Shown: positions 1-6,441, numbered from the stretch's first letter. The stretch: DNA of 8,951 nt from Chloroflexia bacterium (GCA_013696045.1 JACCZH010000177.1:1-8951); one strand, 5' to 3'. Made by a program: numbers and translations. The notes: a model not told the origin generated them from the letters alone.

Positions 1-992
1 GTGATGGCGGAGTGGGTGACGATCTCGGCGTAGCCGGGGAGTGAGGGCAGCAGGCCGGCGCTGGTGCGCTCGTCGGACGGGATTGGACGGGTTCCGACCG
101 ACCAGCGGGAGACACGAACGCCGTCAAGATCCGGCAGGTACGCAACCAGCCTTTTGCGCAGCGTTTCGGCCCAGACATGTGGCGGCTCACCGGCAGTAAT
201 GGCAGCGTCGGCGTCGGAGTGATGTAGAGCAATCAAGCCGTTCGTGTCGGGGCGCATGTGCAGGGTTGGAGCGTGGATGACCCTGCCGATCGCGCCGCCA
301 CCGGGAGTGACACGGACGACGAGACCGAGCGTCTGAGCCATCGGGAGCGCGCGGCCGGCCAGTTTCGCTACCCGGTCGGCGGCCGGGCCGGAGCAGTTCA
401 CCACCAGATCGGCTGCGATATGCTCACCGTGCGCCAGCGTTACACCAGTGACAGTGTCGCCGTTCCTGGTGATCTCGGTCACTTCACTGGCGAAATGGAC
501 CGTCGCGCCAGCTTCTGTCGCCAGTTGGCACATCGTCTGTGCCAGCAGCGGGCCGTCGATCCAACCTTCGGTCGGGAAAAAGGCCAACTGCTCAACATCA
601 CTCTCGACCTGGAGCTTCGGTTCCAGATTGGATACGTCGTCTCGCGAGATCCATTCTGCTGGATAATTCCAGTTCTGAAGCCGGGCGACGCGAGTCTCCA
701 GCTCGCTCGCTTCGGCATCGGACTCCGCCCACATCAGGTTGCCGCCCTCATGCCTCCAGGGCGTCTCACCGAGCTCGTCGCGCAGCGCCTGGTGGGCCTC
801 CATGCCAGCCCGGTTCAAATTGAAGTAATCCTCGGGTGTCTTCTGGTTGGCGTTGGTCCAGGCAAAGCTCGACCCAGTCGTCCCGCTCGCGGCGGCGGAC
901 CGCTCGATCAACGTGACATCTATCCCGCGTTGCGCCAGCCGCCAGGCGAGGGACGATCCCACCACGCCTGCGCCGATCACGATCACTTTCAC
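1..992 (-). CDS. FAD-dependent oxidoreductase, DAO family (partial, 3' end outside window)
   Basis: This is the N-terminal 330 residues of a flavoprotein of the D-amino-acid oxidase/glycine oxidase/sarcosine oxidase group, which oxidises amines or amino acids using bound FAD. The protein opens with V-K-V-I-V-I-G-A-G-V-V-G, a classical Rossmann dinucleotide-binding loop (GxGxxG at residues 7-12), and the acidic end of strand beta-2 (LIER) lies about 20 residues later. Further on there is an HEGGNLMWAES segment, and near the window edge a WSVGTRPIPSDERTSAG stretch followed by THSAIT, which corresponds to the conserved C-terminal FAD-contacting region of this family. The GTG start at 992 is preferred because GGGGAG lies about 8 nt upstream and the Rossmann strand begins immediately. 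The frame is open to the window edge, so the last few dozen residues are missing. The substrate cannot be deduced. It lies 55 bp downstream of the toxin-like gene on the same strand and may be transcribed separately. Confidence 0.88.
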   Translation of the reverse strand, partial: MKVIVIGAGVVGSSLAWRLAQRGIDVTLIERSAAASGTTGSSFAWTNANQKTPEDYFNLNRAGMEAHQALRDELGETPWRHEGGNLMWAESDAEASELETRVARLQNWNYPAEWISRDDVSNLEPKLQVESDVEQLAFFPTEGWIDGPLLAQTMCQLATEAGATVHFASEVTEITRNGDTVTGVTLAHGEHIAADLVVNCSGPAADRVAKLAGRALPMAQTLGLVVRVTPGGGAIGRVIHAPTLHMRPDTNGLIALHHSDADAAITAGEPPHVWAETLRKRLVAYLPDLDGVRVSRWSVGTRPIPSDERTSAGLLPSLPGYAEIVTHSAI

Positions 993-1017
993 TCGTTTTG
1001 CTCCCCGTCTGCAATCC

Positions 1018-1031
1018 CCGGTACAAACCGG
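1018..1031. other. Small inverted repeat in the gap before the oxidoreductase
   Basis: CCGGT-ACAA-ACCGG forms a perfect 5-bp stem with a 4-nt loop in the 55-bp gap between the toxin-like gene stop (1048) and the oxidoreductase start (992). No T-run follows on either strand, so it is not a convincing intrinsic terminator. It could be a weak attenuating hairpin, an operator or chance. Confidence 0.25.
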
Positions 1032-1047
1032 CGATTATCATACCCGC

Positions 1048-1454
1048 CTAGATCTGTTCACCTATATGCATGTGCCGGCCAGATTCCTCCCACCACTCAT
1101 GTAACTCCTCAATAACCTGGAAGAGCGTGGGCAAAGAGGCGATCCCGCCCCATTCCACCTGTCCATCGAAGGTGTGTTTATGAAACGGATCACAGTGGCC
1201 AGGATGAGGGCGTTCATGACGCTCATTGTCATAGCGAAAGAGCTCATGAGTTTGGGAAGCAGTCTTGCGGCAGGCCTGGTATTTGTAGCGGTCGCCACAC
1301 ACCACGCCGTCCTCGCGAAGATCGAGCGTCTTATGAACGTCAACAAAGAGATTATGTTGGCAGGAGATGCGGCCGCGAATAACGATGAAGATGGCCCGTC
1401 ATTCTCGATCGACAGGTCATCTTCAATGCCGTAACGCCGCCTGAGTGTCTCCAT
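1048..1454 (-). pseudogene. TumE-type (DUF6516) toxin, frameshifted
   Basis: Two minus-strand frames together give one small protein. The first part, from ATG 1454, reads METLRRRYGIEDDL then SIENDG. After a one-base shift at the G-run (C1395-1397 on the plus strand) the second frame reads AIFIVIRGRI, DGVVCGDRYKYQ, LFRYDNERHERPHPGH, then DPFHKHTFDG and a C-terminal LPTLFQVIEELHEWW helix. From memory, the Tyr-rich strand, the RYDN...H motif and the later HKH are the signature of TumE-family proteins of type II-like toxin-antitoxin systems. Adding one G to the GGG run restores a single ORF. As written, the frame ends prematurely, so it is called broken, though a sequencing error is possible. The start is uncertain: no good ribosome site precedes 1454 and translation may be coupled to the antitoxin, which ends 35 nt upstream. 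The family is recognised by motif only. Confidence 0.55.
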
Positions 1455-1488
1455 GTGTGATGCGTGCTGAGTAAGGTATGCGCCGAGA

Positions 1489-1782
1489 CTAATCCAGTGT
1501 GGCCGGCTCCAACGTTGGCCACTCGGAGGCAATCCGCTGGTACCGCTCATACGTGATCAGCCAATCGACGATGTCGCCGGTTTCCTCCAGATCGCCAGTA
1601 GAGAGGTCGCTGACCATGGTTTCGCTCGACATCTCGTACCGTCGCTCGTACGCTGCGATAGCGTCCACAAGCTCGCGTGCATGCTCGATGTAGCGGGCGA
1701 TAATGTCGCGCTCGCGCCGCAAGGTCGCGGCAAGTTCGGAGGGTGACAGGTGACCGCGGTGTTCCTGCCCTTTCAGCGGCAT
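1489..1782 (-). CDS. Small antitoxin-like protein, partner of the TumE-like gene
   Basis: This is a 97-residue, charged and mostly helical protein without signal peptide or membrane segment. It has a long basic/acidic helix (SELAATLRRERDIIARYIEHA) followed by YERRYEMSSETM, an acidic DLSTGDLEETGD turn, and DWLITYERYQRI. From memory, the order helix, Y..-M-S-x-E, G-(D/E)-rich turn, W...YE.Y is typical of small proteins encoded just upstream of TumE/DUF6516 toxins, where they are the presumed antitoxin. The ATG at 1782 is preferred over an in-frame TTG at 1797, because AAGGGA lies about 5 nt upstream of it and the TTG would overlap that site. The toxin-like gene follows on the same strand, giving the usual antitoxin-first order. 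The exact family name is unsure. It has no recognisable DNA-binding domain, so autoregulation cannot be predicted. Confidence 0.6.
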   Translation of the reverse strand: MPLKGQEHRGHLSPSELAATLRRERDIIARYIEHARELVDAIAAYERRYEMSSETMVSDLSTGDLEETGDIVDWLITYERYQRIASEWPTLEPATLD

Positions 1783-1850
1783 GATGTTCCCTTTCAATGC
1801 ACGTCAAACTGTCATGCTGTGCCGATATCGTAACCAATTCCGACCATTGA

Positions 1851-1880
1851 TGTATACACGGAGAACGCATATTGGGCCAA
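1851..1880 (-). promoter_or_regulatory. Possible sigma-70 promoter for the toxin-antitoxin pair
   Basis: Read on the minus strand, TTGGCC (1880-1875) and TATACA (1856-1851) are separated by 18 nt. Each matches the -35/-10 consensus at about four of six positions. The site lies some 70 bp upstream of the antitoxin ATG, in the only intergenic space between that gene and the insertion sequence. The match is weak and may be chance. Confidence 0.28.
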
Positions 1881-1915
1881 TCTGGCTACGTCACGGTCGA
1901 TTCACGCCATTCTAG

Positions 1916-1934
1916 TACTACAGCGACACATAGA
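1916..1934. repeat. Terminal inverted repeat of the IS701 element (transposase 3' side)
   Basis: The 19-bp sequence TACTACAGCGACACATAGA is perfectly complementary to 3618-3636. It marks the element end distal to the transposase start, and CTAG lies directly outside it. Confidence 0.85.
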
Positions 1935-1949
1935 TACCAGCAGGAAACA

Positions 1950-2250
1950 TCAGGTTGGGGCATTGGTCTCTTGCACCACCTCAATAATACGCTGCCAGAT
2001 GCCGGCTTTGCGCCAGCGCTGGTAGCGGTTGTGAACGGTTTGCCAGGGACCGAAGTGCTCGGGCAGCTCCCGCCAAGCGGCGCCGGTTCGAACCACCCAG
2101 AACATGCCCGTTAGGAGCGTCCGATGGTCGTTGGCCGGACGGCCCGTCGACGGTTGCTGAGGTGGAAGCAGCGGGGAGATGCGCGCCCAGTGCTCGTCGG
2201 TCAGGTCGAGGTTCAGCGCGCAGAGTAGCTGGATCGTGGGACAGTTCCTG
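1950..2250 (-). pseudogene. Truncated IS5-family orfA (DUF4096-type transposase N-terminus)
   Basis: The translation LNLDLTDEHWARISPLLPPQ, then GRPANDHRTLLTGMFWVVRTGAAWRELPEHFGPWQTVHNRYQRWRKAGIW, is the characteristic N-terminal domain of IS5-type (IS427-like) transposases, usually encoded by orfA. About 86 residues remain, then the frame stops at 1950. The orfB part with the DDE catalytic residues is absent. The sequence returns to the IS701 end (inverted repeat at 1916-1934) within 16-35 bp. No ATG precedes it: the frame is continuous with the displaced IS701 transposase tail. A short GGAACTGTCCC stretch (2248-2238, minus) may be the surviving IS5 end. It cannot encode an active transposase. 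Confidence 0.72.
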
Positions 2251-2257
2251 GAGTGGA

Positions 2258-2424
2258 CGCGTCCCTGGGTTCGTCGGGCAGCATGGCTGCATTTGGCCAC
2301 CGCTTGGTGCTGGCGCCGGAAGGTGGACCAAGTGAGGCGGGAACCAAAGCGTTCGGGCGGCTCGGCCAGTGCCAAGAGGAGACGGCGCACCTCGGGAACC
2401 GTCAAGGGGATAAGCGCGGTAGAT
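2258..2424 (-). pseudogene. Displaced C-terminal segment of the IS701 transposase
   Basis: In the frame one base away from the main transposase ORF the sequence reads LIPLTVPEVRRLLLALAEPP, then SRLTWSTFRRQHQAVAKCSHAARR. From memory this is the standard C-terminal tail of IS701-family transposases (PLTvPEvRRLL ... WSrWRRrHQA). It follows directly on the main ORF, and one extra G in the A5G5 run at 2425-2434 would join the two. No stop codon separates it from the IS5 remnant, so the restored protein would be a transposase-IS5 orfA fusion. Confidence 0.75.
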
Positions 2425-3571
2425 CCCCCTTTTTCACCGCATTGGCGCTGCGACGCGTGACTTCAAGATAGGCGTGCGCCAGCAGCGCGAGGGTGATGTG
2501 CCGATACCAGGCCTGCCATTTTCGAACCTCATACTGGTCCAGGCCCACCAGCCCCTTGGCGTCTTCGAAGCTCTCCTCAATCGCCCAGCGCAGGCCCGCA
2601 ACCCGCACCATCTCCTCCAGCGCTGTCTCGACTGGGCCGCAGACCCGAAAGTAGGCTCGCTCGGCGCGATCGCTCAGACTGCGTCGCACCAGAAGCCACT
2701 GGACCATGCTGGACGCCTGTTCGTAGGGAAGCTGGACACAGCACCAGTCGTACAGGCGTTCGCCCTGGCTGCCCGTGCCACACGAGAGCGTCGCCCACGC
2801 CTCGGACGGCAGCGCGGAGACGAGCGCATCAGCGCGCTCCTGCTGGCCAGCCTGCCAGACGGGATGGTTGCAGGAGACGGCCAGCACATAGGCGTACCCC
2901 GCCGTTTCGAGCCAGCGGCGCAGTGCAGGGTCATTGCCGTAGAGCTCGTCAGCCGTCACCCAGCGCGCCGGAACCCCGCTACCCAACGCGCGCTCCAGCA
3001 GCTGTTGGGCAAGCTCCGGTTTGGTCGCAAACGCCACCTCCTCCGGGACACCGGCTTCCTGCCGTCGCTCGGCGTCGTTGGCCCACACCGCGGGCAGATA
3101 CAGTCCCCGGTCCAGAAAGGTGCGCCCCTTGGGGCTCGCGTATCCGAGAAAGACGCCAATCTGGCAGTTCTCCCGGCGGCCCGCGGTCCCGCTGTACTGG
3201 CGCTGCACCCCGACCGACTTCGTGCCTTTCTTGAGGAAGCCAGTCTCGTCCACGATCAACACGCCGTCCGCATCGCCCAGGTGCTCAACCACGTAGGCTT
3301 GCAGGTCGTCGCGCACACCATCCGCATCCCACTGCGCCGCATTGAGCAGCCGTTGGACACCCTGCGGACCCACCTCACCTAGCTGTTCGGCGAGCTGCCA
3401 ACCATTCTTGCGCTCGACGCGCGCCAGCAGCCCCAGCAGATAGCGCTTGGCCCGCTGCCGTACTTCCGTCCGCCGGAAGCGTGGCGCAATGCGCGCATGC
3501 AGGCTATCCAGTCCGGCTTGCCACGCTTCGATTTCACGACGCTGATAGGTCGTGTCGCCATCCAGAGTCAT
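2402..3571 (-). CDS. IS701-family transposase (DDE), C-terminus lost by frameshift
   Basis: A 389-residue DDE transposase that would cut and rejoin the ends of the surrounding element. The catalytic acidic residues are visible in context: Asp108 in VLIVDETGF, followed by LKKGTKSVGVQRQYSG; Asp208 in WVTADELYGND; and Glu342/343 in RWAIEESFEDAKG, followed by GLDQYEVRKW and WYRHITL. These are hallmarks of the IS701 (IS4-like superfamily) group. The frame is open upstream to 3688, but that extension runs across the inverted repeat and out of the element, so ATG 3571 with AGGGG 7 nt upstream is chosen. The ORF ends abnormally with DLPRLSP, and the conserved tail continues in another frame (2258-2424). 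The core is intact, but loss of about 50 residues may make it inactive unless the frameshift is a sequencing error. Confidence 0.9.
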   Translation of the reverse strand: MTLDGDTTYQRREIEAWQAGLDSLHARIAPRFRRTEVRQRAKRYLLGLLARVERKNGWQLAEQLGEVGPQGVQRLLNAAQWDADGVRDDLQAYVVEHLGDADGVLIVDETGFLKKGTKSVGVQRQYSGTAGRRENCQIGVFLGYASPKGRTFLDRGLYLPAVWANDAERRQEAGVPEEVAFATKPELAQQLLERALGSGVPARWVTADELYGNDPALRRWLETAGYAYVLAVSCNHPVWQAGQQERADALVSALPSEAWATLSCGTGSQGERLYDWCCVQLPYEQASSMVQWLLVRRSLSDRAERAYFRVCGPVETALEEMVRVAGLRWAIEESFEDAKGLVGLDQYEVRKWQAWYRHITLALLAHAYLEVTRRSANAVKKGDLPRLSP

Positions 3572-3617
3572 CACCGGGCCCCTCTCTCGTTGTCCAAGTT
3601 TGGGGTTCAGTATATGT

Positions 3618-3636
3618 TCTATGTGTCGCTGTAGTA
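3618..3636. repeat. Terminal inverted repeat of the IS701 element (transposase 5' side)
   Basis: TCTATGTGTCGCTGTAGTA is the exact reverse complement of 1916-1934. It lies 47 bp upstream of the transposase ATG and is followed outside by TTAG, which fits YTAR but differs from the CTAG at the other end. Confidence 0.85.
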
Positions 3637-3684
3637 TTAGGACGTTTGGATCACCGCTACTCAGCCAGGTGGTTTTCGCGGGGA

Positions 3685-4851
3685 TCATTGAGGTTGCCAG
3701 AGCTCGGTGTCCTGATGGAACGCGAACCAGGCGAACCAGAAACCCTTGACAGGAATGACTTCTGGCAGCCGCGAGCCGGCCAGATCGCCCGCCGTTGCTT
3801 CGCCGGCGAATGACCAGTGACTGCCAGTCTCGTCATCCACGAGGCTGGCGCCGTCATCGGAAACCTGGAACGTCAGGGTTAATCCCTCAATCTGCCGCTC
3901 GAATACACGAATGGTGTTGCCGGCGTCAGGGTCAGCGACGACGAGGAGCGGCACGTCACCGAGCGTATCGTTGACGGGGCCATGCTCGAGCACAGCTGTG
4001 TCCGGATAAGCGCCATAGGCTGTCCCATCAATCTCGACGCCGGTGATGCGTTCTTTGACCGGCAGACGGGCGTCCAATCCCGAAACCGGGAACCAGAGGT
4101 CACCATCCTCATAATAGCCCCCATAGGGATCGGTAGCATAGTTGCGGGTGTGGCCGGTGTCGGTGGTGAGAACTTCGGAATCGGGATAGGTTGCCTGCCA
4201 ATCGTCCCAGGTCATGATTTCGCTTGGGTAGAGTGGAAGGACGGCCCCGGTCGCCTCCCCGACGACGGCAGTCCCTGTCACCTGCGACCAGAGTGAGTCG
4301 GTCTTACGGTCGTACATGAGTAGATCGGAATTGTAGAGTTGCCCCGACACGCCAAACTCGACCGCCTCACCATCGACTTCTGGCTCGAAGACGATTCCCG
4401 TGCCACACAGCGGGCAGTAGCTGATGAGTAGCGGCTTGCCGTCAATAACATCGTTGACGATCTCATGCCAGACGATGACCTGGAACGGATACGCCCGGCG
4501 CACCCTGTTCACTTCGACGCCGATAACCAGGTTCTCTCCGTTGTAGCCCAGCTTCTCCCAGGTATCCGCGCCGGCGAAGCGCGGCGCATCAATTGATGGA
4601 ATGCCGTCCTTCGGTGGGCCGCCGTTTCGGATGGCGTCGAGCGGGATCAGATGCCGGGTCCCGTCCTCGGCAACCTGAGCCTCGGCGAAGTGTCCATTTG
4701 GGCCGATAGTGGGGGTCGTAGCCGCGTCACTCGCCAGAGGGCCATTGCTCCCGGTTTCATCCGCACCATTTCCCCCACAAGCGACAAGAAGCGTCGTGAC
4801 GAGAAGCAGGAACGGGATCACAGGCAACAGGTTGCGTCGCGGGGCGTTCAT
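3685..4851 (-). CDS. DUF3179 domain lipoprotein
   Basis: A 388-residue secreted lipoprotein of uncharacterised DUF3179. The N-terminus is a typical lipoprotein signal: MNAPRRN, a hydrophobic stretch, then the lipobox LLVAC with Cys25, followed by a Gly/Ser/Thr-rich linker. Family landmarks are VWHEIVND (near residue 128), ISYCPLCGTGIVFEP with a Cys146-x-x-Cys149 pair, FGVSGQLYNSDLLMYDRKTDSLWSQ (167-190) and the C-terminal FWFAWFAFHQDTELW, which is also conserved in the family as I remember it. The CxxC suggests a disulfide or metal site exposed outside the cytoplasm; the biochemical function is unknown. It starts 2 nt after the stop of the TlpA/ResA gene, so the two are almost certainly co-translated and the thioredoxin may act on this CxxC (inference). 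The gene ends with TGA 49 bp from the insertion sequence. Confidence 0.88.
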   Translation of the reverse strand: MNAPRRNLLPVIPFLLLVTTLLVACGGNGADETGSNGPLASDAATTPTIGPNGHFAEAQVAEDGTRHLIPLDAIRNGGPPKDGIPSIDAPRFAGADTWEKLGYNGENLVIGVEVNRVRRAYPFQVIVWHEIVNDVIDGKPLLISYCPLCGTGIVFEPEVDGEAVEFGVSGQLYNSDLLMYDRKTDSLWSQVTGTAVVGEATGAVLPLYPSEIMTWDDWQATYPDSEVLTTDTGHTRNYATDPYGGYYEDGDLWFPVSGLDARLPVKERITGVEIDGTAYGAYPDTAVLEHGPVNDTLGDVPLLVVADPDAGNTIRVFERQIEGLTLTFQVSDDGASLVDDETGSHWSFAGEATAGDLAGSRLPEVIPVKGFWFAWFAFHQDTELWQPQ

Positions 4852-4853
4852 GG

Positions 4854-5456
4854 CTAACCATCTCTCCCGTCTTCGATGAGGTTGGTGACTTTGGCGAGCA
4901 TGTCGTCGTAGGTCAGGAAGCCGAAGTGCGCATCGACGATGCGGCCGTCGCCATCCAGGAAGTAGCTGGTCGGCATGGCGCGCACGCGGTAGCCGCCCAC
5001 AACCTCTTGTTCCGTGTCATAGACCAGTTCATACGTCGCGCCGATGCTGCGGGCGAAGCTCGCTCCGTCCTCGATGGAATCTCCGGCATTCAGACCGAGT
5101 ACCACGACCTGGCCATCGAACTGCTCGGCGATGCGTTGCATGTCCGGCATTTCTTCCAGGCAGAACGTGCACCAGGTGGCCCAGAAATTCAGGAAGACCG
5201 GTGTGCCGCGGAGCTCAGACAATCGCAACGTCGAGCCATCTTCCCGCAACAGGGCGAAGTCCGGAGCCTCCTCGCCAGGGCGCGGCGCACCGACGTCGCC
5301 GCCGAGTAATCCAAGAGGACCGCCGCTGTCATTGGACTGGTCCCATGGACGGGTTGTGAAGGCCACATAGCCGGCGATCACCAGTGCAAGGATGAGAGCG
5401 AGAGTGGATAGATGTTCCAGCCGGCGCCGGGCGGCTGGTGGTGTTGATTGATTCAT
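4854..5456 (-). CDS. TlpA/ResA-like membrane-anchored thioredoxin
   Basis: A 200-residue thiol-disulfide oxidoreductase with one N-terminal membrane anchor (about residues 17-33, after the basic AARRRLEHL), a Gly/Pro-rich linker and a TlpA-type thioredoxin domain from about residue 58. Key features are APDFALL, the strand PVFLNFWATW and the active site Cys96-Thr-Phe-Cys99, the CEEMPDM-type helix that follows, the insertion VVVLGLNAGD, and the cis-proline Pro172 in AMPTSYFLDGDG. Such proteins reduce cysteines of extracytoplasmic partners, for example apocytochromes or copper-site proteins. The dipeptide Thr-Phe between the cysteines is unusual, as most relatives have a Pro there. Start ATG 5456 has GGAG about 11 nt upstream, a loose spacing. 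The stop TAG is 2 nt from the ATG of the DUF3179 lipoprotein. Some 265 bp separate it from the Crp/Fnr gene upstream, enough for its own promoter. Confidence 0.92.
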   Translation of the reverse strand: MNQSTPPAARRRLEHLSTLALILALVIAGYVAFTTRPWDQSNDSGGPLGLLGGDVGAPRPGEEAPDFALLREDGSTLRLSELRGTPVFLNFWATWCTFCLEEMPDMQRIAEQFDGQVVVLGLNAGDSIEDGASFARSIGATYELVYDTEQEVVGGYRVRAMPTSYFLDGDGRIVDAHFGFLTYDDMLAKVTNLIEDGRDG

Positions 5457-5506
5457 AGGTCAACGATCTCCAAACCGTTGCAGAGGGTGACTCTGCTTCT
5501 TTGTCT

Positions 5507-5521
5507 ATGGGTTAGACCCAT
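5507..5521. promoter_or_regulatory. Perfect palindrome upstream of the TlpA/DUF3179 operon (candidate operator)
   Basis: ATGGGT-TAG-ACCCAT is a perfect 6-bp inverted repeat with a 3-nt spacer, 51-65 bp upstream of the TlpA-like start codon. Position and symmetry suit a dimeric repressor or activator. It is shorter than, and unlike, the CRP (TGTGA-N6-TCACA) or FNR (TTGAT-N4-ATCAA) consensus. No -10/-35 pair was clear enough to call. It could also be a transcript hairpin. Confidence 0.35.
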
Positions 5522-5694
5522 GTCCATGGCACGCGGTTTCACGATGAGCTTGTGCGACGCCCGGCGTCTGGTGATGAAGTTCGTCGCTCAGCACAGCGGC
5601 GGGCGTTCGCCCGGTACCGTCACTCTATAACAGGCGCCGAATGGCTTCGGTGAGGAAATCTACAGTTCACCTGTTCGCCGCGAGGGCTTGACCG

Positions 5695-5710
5695 AGCGTT
5701 GTAGAACGCT
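5695..5710 (-). terminator. Hairpin just after the Crp/Fnr gene (weak terminator candidate)
   Basis: AGCGTT-CTAC-AACGCT (minus-strand reading) makes a perfect 6-bp stem with a 4-nt loop, starting 11 nt after the Crp/Fnr stop codon. No U-tract follows, so it does not meet the full intrinsic-terminator pattern. It may stabilise the 3' end. Confidence 0.3.
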
Positions 5711-5721
5711 TTAGAGTGAGC

Positions 5722-6408
5722 CTACAAAGCCAGTAGGGTGCGCAGGCCATCTGGATCGAGGATCGTGATGCGTTTGCGCCGGGTCTCGATCAGACCGTCC
5801 GCCTTGAACTCCGCAAGCGTCGTTGAGATGGTCTCTCGATATGTTCCCAGGATTTCGGCCAGATGCTGATGTGTCAGTCCCTTCACGACCGGATTTCCGC
5901 GCCAGTCCGTATCGTTAGCCAGCCGTAGTAGGAGAGACGCGAGGCGCTCGCGAAGTCCTTGAAACGCCATCTCCTCCAACCGCTCCTCTGCATCGCGCAG
6001 GCGTCGGCTGAGTACCTCAGCGATGCGAAGGCCGACAACGGGATAACGGCGGATGAGCTCCAGCACGTCACGCCTGCTCAGTGAGCAAATGAGGCATTCG
6101 GACAGCGCCTCCGCCTCGCTATAGCGCATGTGTTGGCCAAGCAACGGCATTTCGCCGAAGATTGTGCCGGCCTTTAAGGTAGCTGTAATCAGCCGCTTGC
6201 CATCCTCGTTGAAGCGTGAAAGGACAACTTCGCCCTTCTTCAGGATGAAGAGGACCTCAGCTGGGTCCCCCGCGCGGTAGAAGGTACGCCCCGGCTCGCA
6301 GGTGAACATTGGCGCCGCCGCTTCGACATCCTTCATCTGCTTCGCGTCGAGGTCCTGAAAAATGTCGACGGTCTGAAGGTAGGCCAGTTTGGCGGAGTTA
6401 GAGCTCAA
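5722..6408 (-). CDS. Crp/Fnr family transcriptional regulator
   Basis: A 228-residue regulator with the standard two-domain layout. Residues about 12-130 form the cyclic-nucleotide-binding-like beta-roll (FYRAGDPAEVLFILKKGEVVLSR, then GTIFGEMPLLG). A long dimerisation helix follows (GLRIAEVLSRRLRDAEERLEEM), then a winged helix with the HTH LTHQHLAEILGTYRETISTTL (178-198) and wing LIETRRKRITIL. The pocket segment after GEMPLLG reads RYSEAEAL instead of the usual R-S/T-A, so cAMP binding is doubtful. There is no N-terminal Fe-S cysteine cluster, but Cys105 and Cys108 form a CxxC in the beta-roll that could be redox-sensitive. The TTG start at 6408 is supported by GGGAG 6 nt upstream. It lies 33 nt downstream of the thioredoxin-like gene on the same strand, probably one transcript. 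Its targets are unknown; the redox genes on either side are natural candidates. Confidence 0.92.
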   Translation of the reverse strand: MSSNSAKLAYLQTVDIFQDLDAKQMKDVEAAAPMFTCEPGRTFYRAGDPAEVLFILKKGEVVLSRFNEDGKRLITATLKAGTIFGEMPLLGQHMRYSEAEALSECLICSLSRRDVLELIRRYPVVGLRIAEVLSRRLRDAEERLEEMAFQGLRERLASLLLRLANDTDWRGNPVVKGLTHQHLAEILGTYRETISTTLAEFKADGLIETRRKRITILDPDGLRTLLAL

Positions 6409-6441
6409 CGTGGTCTCCCTTCATGTGCGGATGCTTGACCA

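Larger units (their letters stand above)
1916..3636 (-). mobile_element. IS701-family insertion sequence carrying an IS5 remnant
   Basis: This is a 1721-bp element with an IS701-type transposase on the minus strand, bounded by 19-bp perfect inverted repeats (TACTACAGCGACACATAGA at 1916-1934 and its complement at 3618-3636). The flanking tetranucleotides are CTAG (1912-1915) and TTAG (3637-3640). Both fit the YTAR target preference known for IS701 elements, but they are not identical to each other. The element sits between the end of the DUF3179 gene and the promoter region of the antitoxin gene, so it interrupts no recognisable gene. About 300 bp near the transposase 3' end (1950-2250) derive from an IS5-type element, so this is a nested insertion followed by internal loss. 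Without that piece the element would be about 1.4 kb, a normal size for the family. Confidence 0.87.

Noticed and set aside
258..1115. Long open frame on the plus strand across the oxidoreductase region
   Set aside because: It is antisense to the clear Rossmann-fold oxidoreductase on the minus strand, and its translation is low-complexity Arg/Pro-rich with no recognisable motif.
2474..3382. 302-codon open frame on the plus strand
   Set aside because: It is antisense to the IS701 transposase, whose DDE motifs are unmistakable. High GC at third positions opens the opposite frame.
3572..3688. N-terminal extension of the transposase to 3688
   Set aside because: It would cross the terminal inverted repeat and extend outside the element. 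ATG 3571 has a good ribosome site.
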